From Perkinsus marinus ATCC 50983 (lineage: Eukaryota > Perkinsozoa > Perkinsida > Perkinsidae), in the NCBI RefSeq assembly GCF_000006405.1, contig NW_003214461.1, positions 85,591 through 109,912 on the forward strand: a DNA stretch of 24,322 nt, written 5' to 3'. The notes below the pieces were generated by a model that worked only from the letters and a program-made list of their open reading frames with translations, was not told the origin of the DNA and did no database searches. Both the position numbers and the translations under genes were made by a program. Positions 16,573 to 23,809 of the stretch are shown here, piece by piece (positions within the stretch are counted from its first letter, which is position 1; every line of letters begins with the position of its first letter).

Positions 16573-17522
16573 TCTAACCGGGTCTGGTTCGAGTACGCGC
16601 TCTCGTTGAAGTTTCGCTCGATATCCGCTTCATCTTTTAAGCAGTACGTCTCTGGCTTCCGTTCATACATGCGTTTCGGAGCAGCCTTGAAGCTGGTTCT
16701 AACGAATGGGCGCCAAGTGCCAGTGTTACCAGCGACCGAAAGATGGGTATTATGGTGGATATCCGGGTTCAGGAACGCGGATACAGCGAGGAGTTATCGC
16801 TCCCACCTCCGCAAGTGGCATACATGGCTAGGCTTGGACCAGAACTGGGATACGACGCTGATTCAGGAGTCGACCGCTGGCCTCCGACGATTCCTGCACA
16901 ACCCTCCGCCAGTGCGTCCGCGTATCGGTCCGGCCCTGCTCCACGAGCTCGTCGTAAAGGGCCTTAGCTGTAAGAGAAAATTGCTGGTGCTAGGATCTAT
17001 CATCGCCTACGCATTTCTTTTACGAGCCCCTCTGAACTTCTGACATTGAGGAGGTTCGATATACGAATTCGAAACGACATCGCCGAGATACGATTGAGCA
17101 AACGCAAGAACGTGCCCGGAGGCGAGACGTTGAAACGTTCGTGTTGCTGTCGAAGGAATTTTCTGGTGTGCCCAGTTGAGGCGGCAGAACTTCCCCTAAG
17201 GATGTCCAAAGATAAGTTTGAACTATTGTTTCAAAAGTTCAAGTACAGAAAGCTTTTGCGTCTGTTGCGCAAAACGCTGAACGAGGTTGGTGTTGAGGAT
17301 GCGAATACTTGTGGTACACACGCTTTCCGCCGCGGCCATGCACACGCATTGGCGACCTCAGGATCATCATAAGAGAGAATATGCGAGATGGGCTCATGAA
17401 GACATGAAAGTAGTGTTCCGGCGCGAGTCTACGTCGACGCTAGCGAAGTGCAACAAATTGCTTGCGACTTCATAGTTCCTTTCATCGAAGATTCTGAATC
17501 TGAATGCGAAGATGACAGCTGA
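16573..17522 (+). pseudogene. Tyrosine recombinase, copy B
   Basis: The core-binding region and the first Arg region are in one uninterrupted frame (16,606-17,043), without the two lesions that break copy A there. A 1-nt deletion near 17,032 shifts the frame inside the first-Arg box. The rest (17,046-17,372) carries THAFRRGHAHAL. The TAA after that box and the TGA further on are the same as in copy A, so they predate the duplication. Confidence 0.7.
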
Positions 17523-17833
17523 ATCACGAATGTTTCTTGGGTTTTTTTATGATTAGCGTTCCATGCATTATGTTGAGTTGAAGTCTTTCGGGAAGCGCAG
17601 AAGTTCTTATCGGGGCGCTCCTATCATGGGTTTATTGGGGTCCGGATAGGTCGCTCACCGATAATGCGACCTCGTTCGCTGGCGGAATTCCGTCGGATCA
17701 CACCAATCAAGGATTCATTGGGGTCTGGATAGGTTGCTCACCGATGAAATCACTTCGTATGTTATCGTCGACGCAAACCGAGCTGGCTTGGTCGAAGATG
17801 GCAGCCCAGCCTTGATCGTGCCGGCTAACAAGC

Positions 17834-17952
17834 CTGACTCTCATCCAATCTACGGCGTACGGGCCGCGGGTTTGGGGGTTGGTCAGAGCTAACGTCTGAC
17901 CCTTTCCCGATCGTGGCGTACGGGCCACAGGTTATTCGGGAAAGGAGGTCAG
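17834..17952 (+). repeat. Two tandem stem-loops, copy B
   Basis: Same architecture as 14,902-15,020. Unit 2 is unchanged; unit 1 has two C-to-T changes in its 5' arm, which weaken it. Confidence 0.7.
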
Positions 17953-18069
17953 CGATTCATTTTGTTCCGTGCTTCCCACTGTTCATTGACGGCTCAAAGC
18001 GAGACGCTGGAGGACGTTTCATTACGGTGTGGATTCGCCTCCGGTTGACCTATATCAACAGCATGACCT

Positions 18070-18339
18070 TTGACATCGCAGTCTCTCAACGACACAGACC
18101 CGGTTCATGTTTTGGGTGTTCAGACCCACGACGCGGGTAGGTCCCTGCGGTATAACCCTGCTACAGTCCGGAAGATTTTTGACTGGGATCTCACTGAACC
18201 TCTCACCTATCGTGAGGCGGTGGGCTTCCTTGGACTCCTACTACCAGAGAGTGATCTTTTACCCTTTCACGTTCTTCCTTGCAAGAATGCTCCGACTGGG
18301 TTTGTTAGTCGTTGCCGGTCTACTCTGGATGCTTCCTAA
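18070..18339 (+). pseudogene. LTR-element RT thumb region, copy B
   Basis: Equivalent to 15,097-15,411, with a 4-nt gap upstream shortening the open frame. It ends at the same in-frame TAA as copy A. Confidence 0.6.
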
Positions 18340-18360
18340 AACTATCTCATTCCTTCTGAG

Positions 18361-19416
18361 GTGCATCAGCTCCTGCTGCGTTGGCAAGACCTACTTAGTT
18401 CCACTCCACCCACAAGTGTATCTCGATATATCGATCCGCACCAACCTATTCACGTTTATCTTGATGCGAGCAAGTCCCTACTAGTCTATGAGATGTTTCA
18501 GAACGACCAGGTCGTGCTGCGTGGACAACTGCCTTCAACTGGCCGACAGCAGGCCTTCCACATCAACACGTTGGAGTTGTTAGCTGTCTATGCAGCGATC
18601 TCTCGGTTACGATCCGTTGAGCTGGACGCATGTATTACGTTTGCCTCGGTACATCTTTATTGTGATAGTGTTACGGCTGTCAGTCTCGTTCGGAATCATC
18701 GAGTTTCTCCGGGACCACAAGAACCATTCTGTAAACAGTATCTACTTCTTTTCGACACCTTGCTAGGTGCTCGTCAGCTACATTGTTCCCACACTGGGGG
18801 TCGAACGAATCCAGCAGATGTTGGTACTCGGTCTGAGCTGTACGATGCCATTCAAAACCTTCGAGAAAAGTATATACTTTCCAAGCCTGCTGCGAACTCA
18901 CCCGAGAAGCACATTGCTTTTCCTGTACGAAAGCGTACGGATTGCACTCTTGATGATGATACCATTGGTCATAGAGTGAAAATCCGTCGTCAGAAGGATA
19001 GGCTTGATGCTTCTCCCGAACCACAACCCCAAGTTGAATCATCCACGTCTTCGACGCCGCTCTCATGTTTAGGGTCTTCGCTAACTTATCGTTATCAACC
19101 ACCAGCTCAAGTACTGTCTGACTATCTCCGTCAAGCTCGACGTGAAGATAACAAGTTCGTCATTTCTGATCCAAACATACAACGACAATTATTTATCAGA
19201 TATCATGATCATAAACATGAAGGTCAACAAGCTATTTTGGCGAGGTTGCGTCGGCACTCCAAATGGTCAAACATGGATACTACTATAGCGCAAATTGGGC
19301 GGCAGTGTCTTCCCTGTGCTAAAACTTCAACTCAACCAGGTGATACACAGTGGAAACAGCGTCATCCCAGCCTACTCTGCCTTCGTATCCTTTCAAACAT
19401 CTGTGTGTGTGTGTGA
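18361..19416 (+). CDS. LTR-element RNase H plus integrase zinc-binding domain (pol fragment)
   Basis: A 351-codon frame. RNase H catalytic residues are all visible: Asp35 (VYLDAS), Glu72 (NTLELLA), Asp102 (LYCDSV) and Asp153 (NPADVGTR). After a linker of about 110 residues, YHDHKHEG (about residue 281) and CLPC (about 318) form the HH-CC zinc module at the N-terminus of retroviral-type integrases. The frame ends in a TG microsatellite and no integrase D,D-35-E core follows in frame. The ATG is just the first after an in-frame TAA (18,337), so this is a fragment of a larger pol, not an independent gene. Confidence 0.7.
   Translation: MHQLLLRWQDLLSSTPPTSVSRYIDPHQPIHVYLDASKSLLVYEMFQNDQVVLRGQLPSTGRQQAFHINTLELLAVYAAISRLRSVELDACITFASVHLYCDSVTAVSLVRNHRVSPGPQEPFCKQYLLLFDTLLGARQLHCSHTGGRTNPADVGTRSELYDAIQNLREKYILSKPAANSPEKHIAFPVRKRTDCTLDDDTIGHRVKIRRQKDRLDASPEPQPQVESSTSSTPLSCLGSSLTYRYQPPAQVLSDYLRQARREDNKFVISDPNIQRQLFIRYHDHKHEGQQAILARLRRHSKWSNMDTTIAQIGRQCLPCAKTSTQPGDTQWKQRHPSLLCLRILSNICVCV
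19393..19416 (+). repeat. Short TG microsatellite ending the pol frame
   Basis: A run of about eight TG units. It lies at the position where, in a neighbouring phase, PTLPSYPFKHLCV suggests the approach to the integrase core. Confidence 0.7.
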
Positions 19417-19419
19417 GTT

Positions 19420-19805
19420 TAAAGTCCAACGCCGACAACACGGCTTAGTTAGACTCGCGTCGATGCACATTGGCTCACGAGGGATCAGTTTTGGCCTTTT
19501 AAATTGTCTACTTTCATCCTGCCAATGGGTTTGGTCCACAGGGCGAGATAACCTCTGCCAATGTACTTCCTTTCCTCTCGGCAGGATCCGCTTACACGAC
19601 TGCGGGGGCTGTGTACGACCACGGAACACAAGCACTCGCCACAGTGTGTTGACCACAAGCATCATCTCCGAGACTCGAAAAATCCGTACCCTAGCATAAG
19701 TCATCCCTCACCCGAGACTATCACTCTCGATGGCAGAAGCATATACTTCTAGTTGCGTCCCCTCATATCACGGGTTTGTCGCATTTTTGAAGGTCACAGG
19801 GTTTG
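19420..19805 (+). other. Probable decayed integrase region, no clear motif
   Basis: Frames of 60-130 codons on both strands carry no catalytic integrase triad. The 3' end of the LTR-type element is probably somewhere here, but no LTR is recognised. Confidence 0.3.
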
Positions 19806-19923
19806 CCCTTTGGGCACGGGCGGAAATTTCCGAAGGAAATTTTCGAGAAAATTTCAGAAATTTCCGTTGAGGCTGGAAATTCTTGGAAATTTGCTAAAAA
19901 TGCCCAAAAAATCGTGCCCAGGG
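19806..19923. mobile_element. MITE-like foldback element of about 118 bp
   Basis: TGGGCACG (19,811-19,818) and CGTGCCCA (19,913-19,920) are perfect inverted ends, extended imperfectly by CCC and GGG outside. The inside is packed with GAAATTTC-type palindromes: CGGAAATTTCCG (19,821-19,832) is perfect, and GAAATTTT pairs with AAAATTTC around CGAG (19,836-19,855). No coding capacity. A MITE or other small non-autonomous foldback is the best reading; no clear target-site duplication is seen. Confidence 0.6.
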
Positions 19924-20188
19924 TAGTAGAGAGGAGAGAAGTAGTTCAGATTCATTCATAATGGCCGAGCAAAGCTAGTGAAGGCGTTCGCAGGTGTCTA
20001 CTGGTCACTATGAATACATCTTGCGGTTACCCTCAGATATCGATCAGGTGGGCGTGCGCGTGAGGCTCTCAAGAGTTAGCGATTCTCCAACTATCTTGCA
20101 ATCTTGCGTTCTCTCTCTCGAGAGTCGAATAGTGTCGGCGTAGCTCCAGTTACTTTCACGGTTGGCGCTATCGACCTACTTGGCTGTA
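19924..20188. other. Non-coding stretch, nothing recognised
   Basis: No gene or strong repeat seen. Confidence 0.35.
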
Positions 20189-20208
20189 GTCCAGTGGACT
20201 AAGTCCAC
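20189..20208. repeat. Three-arm palindrome
   Basis: GTCC-AGT-GGAC overlaps GTGGAC-TAA-GTCCAC. Confidence 0.65.
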
Positions 20209-20342
20209 CATATCCTGCGTTCTATCGAGTACATCTTCGGCGGTAATCTTCGCATTCACACGTTAGCTGTAACTCGCACGAATTTGCGTCACTTTGGATA
20301 AGCTGCTGAGCCCCAGCATGATGGACGGTATCCGAGGTGGAG

Positions 20343-20382
20343 ACCCATAGCCTATGGGTTTGGGCCCTATGGGCCATAGGGC
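20343..20382. repeat. Twin hairpins (7 bp and 8 bp)
   Basis: ACCCATA (20,343-20,349) pairs with 20,353-20,359 around GCC. Four bases later GCCCTATG (20,364-20,371) pairs with 20,375-20,382 around GGC. The two stems resemble each other (CCCATA, CCCTATG). Confidence 0.85.
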
Positions 20383-20456
20383 GTAGACATCGATCACTTT
20401 CTCCCGTAATTCAGAATGATTATGGTGGATGAAAAACGAGATGAAATATCTCATTT

Positions 20457-20480
20457 CCCCTCTTAGAGGGGCCCCCTAAG
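20457..20480. repeat. Hairpin with third arm
   Basis: CCCCTC pairs with GAGGGG around TTA, followed by CCCCCTAAGAG, which can pair back to the CTTAGAGGGG segment. Confidence 0.7.
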
Positions 20481-20635
20481 AGCCCAAACTTTTGCTCACG
20501 TTCGACCCAGAACAGTAGACTCAGTTACCTAGGATACAAACTGAAGCAGAACTCGGCCAGCCTCGGCCAGACTCGTATAACACCCTAAGATGACATGGCT
20601 ACTATAGCGGGCCGAAGGGCCGCGATTTCTCTGGT

Positions 20636-23600
20636 TCAAACCACCCTATTTGGCATGACATACGTTGGGCCCGGAAGTGGCATACGTTGGGTCCGGTGGG
20701 CATACCTGGCTGATCGCATGCAGTTCGCCATAGCCGTGCATCGATTCACACTTATTGTTATTTGCCCAAGAGTTCCGCTTCTGTCCACGTAATTCGGACG
20801 CAAACGTGACCGATCTGGTCTTGTGCACTTGAGCAGGAGGTGTTCACTGGTCTCTTTAACATGGCAATGAGAGCAATTCTCATCATGTGAACCCAAGCAG
20901 TAGCTAGGTCCATATCTATATCCTCTTAGTAAGGTAGAGTGACCGGAGAGCAACTGGAGGAATGCTCCATTACTTCTGTACGATACTACCATACGGACAA
21001 TTTCTCTTTGTCTCGAACTTCGCAGTGTTCTTTGCAAACTCTGTGATAAGGTAGACACCATACGGACTGTCACGTAATCCTTAACTCTCTCGAGTCTATG
21101 CTCTATCCTGGAGTGCTGGTGGCTACTGTCCCGACTTGTTCGTTCTAGGAAACCCCAGCTCTCCATGACTCCCCAGAATTTGTTTGCCATAACCTGTCCC
21201 TTAGCGAGCGCCACTACAGAGCTTTTGCACATCTGTGCAATAACAATTCTCTCTGTTACAAGGTGCGAAAGGGGCATGACACCTGAGGCGATATACAGGA
21301 GCGACCGAGGAGTGCTCTTTCTGACTCTGAGAGCTCGCCTCAGGAAGGCTGAACCTACTAGATCAATTTCATCTCTGGTATATTTATTTCCGATTGCACT
21401 ACCCCAGACTGCATGAGCATAGAGTACAATGGGGAGTATTACTTTCTTGTAAATTTCTACGAATACTCTAACCGATAAACCCACCTTCTTGCCGACGACT
21501 GCCCCACATTGACGGAGTGCAATATTCCCGACCTGCTTCGCCAACGTCAGTCTGCTGTCGAGATGCTCCCGAAAAGTGAGGTTAGAAGTCAGGATGCAGC
21601 CCAACTGGCGGAGAGTTCTTGAATACCCTGGAAATCCACTCAGCGCACGTTTTTGATTGGTCAAGACGACCATTTTCGATGGCTCCAATATGAGGTTTAT
21701 CTCGGCCGATCCTCTTCTTATAAATTCCACCAACATCGCTAATATCTCCCTCATTCTCTCATCTGACACATCGTCTTGCCATGAGAGCAGTAGATAGGAG
21801 TCGTCAGCGTAACATTTCCACTCACAACTCTCAACCTCCTCTAACTCACTCACATATGCTTCAACTTTTCTTCCCAGGAGTTCAGTGTCCAATATGAACA
21901 AGAAAGGAGAAAGCAAAGCTCCCTGTGGGGTACCTTTATTTTCAAATGATTTCCTATGCACCGTGACGTTTCCATAGTGCAACTCAGAGCTCCGGCAGGA
22001 GAGCCATTCTGCTATCCAGTTTCTCGCTCGAGCGTTCAAACCGTGAGAAGCTAAGCTCTCAGCAATAGACGAGTGAGAAACCTCACCAAACGCATTGCTG
22101 TAGTCCAGGGACAGGATAGTCCATCGTTTTTTCTGCCCGATGAGTTTTACCGATGCTCGTATTACGTCTATGGTGCTTCTTGAGGGTAAATAGGCATACT
22201 GCCGGCTCTCAGCACTGACCTTCCTCAAGGCTACATCTAGGTATTGTTTGATATAAGACTCCGCGATCTTTGATAGAGTTGTACATAGCGAGATCGGCCT
22301 CAGCGATTTGACGCTTTTGCGATCACGCTTCGGCTTATCGAGCACAATCACGCGGGAATGCTTCCAAGACCTAGGGACGAATGCATTGCAGAAGCTGAAC
22401 CCTAAGAGTTTTCCCAACTCGCTTTTGACCCAGCACGGGGCTTCATGCCAATGCTTTAACCGTATACCGTCTGTCCCTGGCGCCGATGAGAAGCTTTTTC
22501 GCCGTTTTTCTATCATCAAAGTCACATCGTCAACCGATACCTCGAAAGCATCCCTCGCTACCCCGTCGCCGAGCTTTTCGGATGGCTCCGCGAAAGTGTC
22601 CACCTCAGATAAACCTATATAATGGTCAGCTATTCTGTTGGCAGACTGCCAAAAAGTTTTATCGTCTTCTAACAATCTAGGTGGGGGCCGCGGTTTAGCT
22701 CCTCGAGCCTTCGCAAAGATCTGTGATATATTTTTTGAGCGATCTAGCTCATGAAATCCCCTTATTAAATGCTCCTCCTTCTTCCTGTGGATCAGCTTCC
22801 TGTATTCCGCCCTCAGAAGGTTTTTATTCGGATCGCACACTCGTTCAGCTCTTTTCAGCTCAGATCTTTTCAGTCTGAGTTCATCATCAAACCATCGCAG
22901 CCTTACACCTGTGTGCGAGCTGTATCTTTTCCTGGGTGTAGCGGTTATTGCCGCCACTTGGATCAGACGAGTCAGCGACGCCTCACGTTCGATGAACTCC
23001 GCTCTGCTGGATATTTTGGCATCCACGTAGCCGGGCCTTCTGTCCTCCAGAACTTGTCTGAAGATACCCCAGTTACATTTATAATAGTTATATTCGCTCA
23101 AAGAGCCTTCTGACGCTGGCTTGTTCCAGTGATTGTTGATCATCTGAACGCTCGTGAAAACGTAACTTATCGGAGCATGATCTCCCAGGCCGAAAACATC
23201 TGAGACCAACCAGTCCTCCACCTTGCCGTGACCTTTGTGGAAGGTAACGTCAATGATTGAAGTCTTCCGCCTTTCTCCTGGCACTAGGCTGCTGTCTAGT
23301 GCTCTGAATGTAGGTCTATCGCCACTGTTCGCGCAGACAAACCCCTCCGTGAGGAAACAGTCAGCGATCGATCTCCCGATTCGTCGGGAGACTGAGTTTT
23401 CGCAACGATCGTGAAGGGGGTTCCATAGAGAGCTGGAACCATTGCTGTCTCCGCCTACTATTATGGATCTACTATTGTCTACATCAGCTAATGGACTAAA
23501 TAGTGCATTCACCTCAATTCGATCGGTCATATAGAAACATGCGACGACTAACTCATCTCTGTATCGTACTACTGTCAGGTTCCTACTATCCACCGTACAG

Positions 23601-23809
23601 GCCGCTACATCACCAAAATGCTTTTTGTTCACAAGTATACATGTATTCGAATTTTGAGTTCCTCGGATGACATTGTGAGAGTCAATGTCGATATGCCGGG
23701 GAGGTTCACAGATGAGAATAAAGTCAGGACTAACTACGCTATCCGCTAGGAAGCTGAGAAATATAGCTTGAGACTTACGACAGTTCAGCTGTAAGAAAGT
23801 TAAGAACAT
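20636..23809 (-). CDS. LINE ORF2: AP endonuclease and reverse transcriptase
   Basis: 1057 codons, uninterrupted. It nicks target DNA and primes cDNA synthesis at the nick. The AP endonuclease occupies about residues 1-220: QLNCRKS (7-13), Glu35 in LICEP, ACFY (90-93), GGDSNGSSSLW (119-129), NSGDRPTF (161-168), SIIDVTF (184-190) and GDHAPI (209-214). The last has Gly where most relatives have Ser before Asp-His. RT: APGTDGI, LRPISL, motif A LDYSNAF (about 567), motif B GTPQGALLSP (about 625) and motif C YADD (about 667). The C-terminus has CSHCHVKETSEHLLLKC (about 980-997), the usual CCHC motif. No RNase H domain is seen. The ATG at 23,809 is supported by an in-frame TGA nine bases upstream. 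Confidence 0.92.
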   Translation of the reverse strand: MFLTFLQLNCRKSQAIFLSFLADSVVSPDFILICEPPRHIDIDSHNVIRGTQNSNTCILVNKKHFGDVAACTVDSRNLTVVRYRDELVVACFYMTDRIEVNALFSPLADVDNSRSIIVGGDSNGSSSLWNPLHDRCENSVSRRIGRSIADCFLTEGFVCANSGDRPTFRALDSSLVPGERRKTSIIDVTFHKGHGKVEDWLVSDVFGLGDHAPISYVFTSVQMINNHWNKPASEGSLSEYNYYKCNWGIFRQVLEDRRPGYVDAKISSRAEFIEREASLTRLIQVAAITATPRKRYSSHTGVRLRWFDDELRLKRSELKRAERVCDPNKNLLRAEYRKLIHRKKEEHLIRGFHELDRSKNISQIFAKARGAKPRPPPRLLEDDKTFWQSANRIADHYIGLSEVDTFAEPSEKLGDGVARDAFEVSVDDVTLMIEKRRKSFSSAPGTDGIRLKHWHEAPCWVKSELGKLLGFSFCNAFVPRSWKHSRVIVLDKPKRDRKSVKSLRPISLCTTLSKIAESYIKQYLDVALRKVSAESRQYAYLPSRSTIDVIRASVKLIGQKKRWTILSLDYSNAFGEVSHSSIAESLASHGLNARARNWIAEWLSCRSSELHYGNVTVHRKSFENKGTPQGALLSPFLFILDTELLGRKVEAYVSELEEVESCEWKCYADDSYLLLSWQDDVSDERMREILAMLVEFIRRGSAEINLILEPSKMVVLTNQKRALSGFPGYSRTLRQLGCILTSNLTFREHLDSRLTLAKQVGNIALRQCGAVVGKKVGLSVRVFVEIYKKVILPIVLYAHAVWGSAIGNKYTRDEIDLVGSAFLRRALRVRKSTPRSLLYIASGVMPLSHLVTERIVIAQMCKSSVVALAKGQVMANKFWGVMESWGFLERTSRDSSHQHSRIEHRLERVKDYVTVRMVSTLSQSLQRTLRSSRQREIVRMVVSYRSNGAFLQLLSGHSTLLRGYRYGPSYCLGSHDENCSHCHVKETSEHLLLKCTRPDRSRLRPNYVDRSGTLGQITISVNRCTAMANCMRSARYAHRTQRMPLPGPTYVMPNRVV
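20659..20712 (-). repeat. Short tandem repeat in the last codons of ORF2
   Basis: CATACGTTGGG occurs at 20,659 and 20,681, and CATACCTGG at 20,701, spacing 22 and 20 bp. It falls in the final ~25 codons, which may be a recent extension of the C-terminus. Confidence 0.6.
23372..23391. repeat. 8-bp hairpin in the LINE endonuclease region
   Basis: TCTCCCGA pairs with TCGGGAGA around TTCG. It lies inside the endonuclease coding sequence, so it may be coincidental. Confidence 0.6.

Larger units (their letters stand above)
16573..19204 (+). repeat. 2.93-kb tandem duplication, copy B (2.63 kb here)
   Basis: The same content as copy A without the 299-bp internal duplication (2,931 minus 299 gives 2,632). 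It then continues into the integrase zinc domain that copy A lacks. It also shows a 4-nt gap near 18,065 and small indels relative to copy A. Confidence 0.95.
9240..19416 (+). mobile_element. Decayed LTR-type retrotransposon, split by a DIRS-type insertion
   Basis: The 5' half (gag-like, protease-like, RT through the YMDD box) lies at about 9.25-10.65 kb. The 3' half (RT thumb, RNase H, integrase zinc domain) lies after about 15.05 kb. Together they give the gag-PR-RT-RH-IN order of Ty3/gypsy or BEL/Pao elements, with each RT half supplying what the other lacks. The middle carries a different element type, so a nested insertion is inferred. LTRs were not found. The RNase H (NTLELLA, NPADVGTR) leans towards BEL/Pao, while the RT palm looks more like gypsy, so family assignment is left open. 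Confidence 0.55.

Noticed and set aside
14410-17420. Stop-codon reassignment or readthrough, because both recombinase copies share TAA and TGA
   Set aside because: The copies derive from one tandem duplication, so shared stops need only one origin. The intact LINE ORF2 uses TGA as its own stop, and other lesions here include frameshifts.
13645-19416. A single novel element combining tyrosine recombinase with an integrase-type pol
   Set aside because: The order recombinase, RNase H, integrase arises because a DIRS 3' end adjoins the resumed LTR-type element. A separate DIRS-type RT and RNase H lie just upstream, so nesting plus duplication explains it without a new element type.
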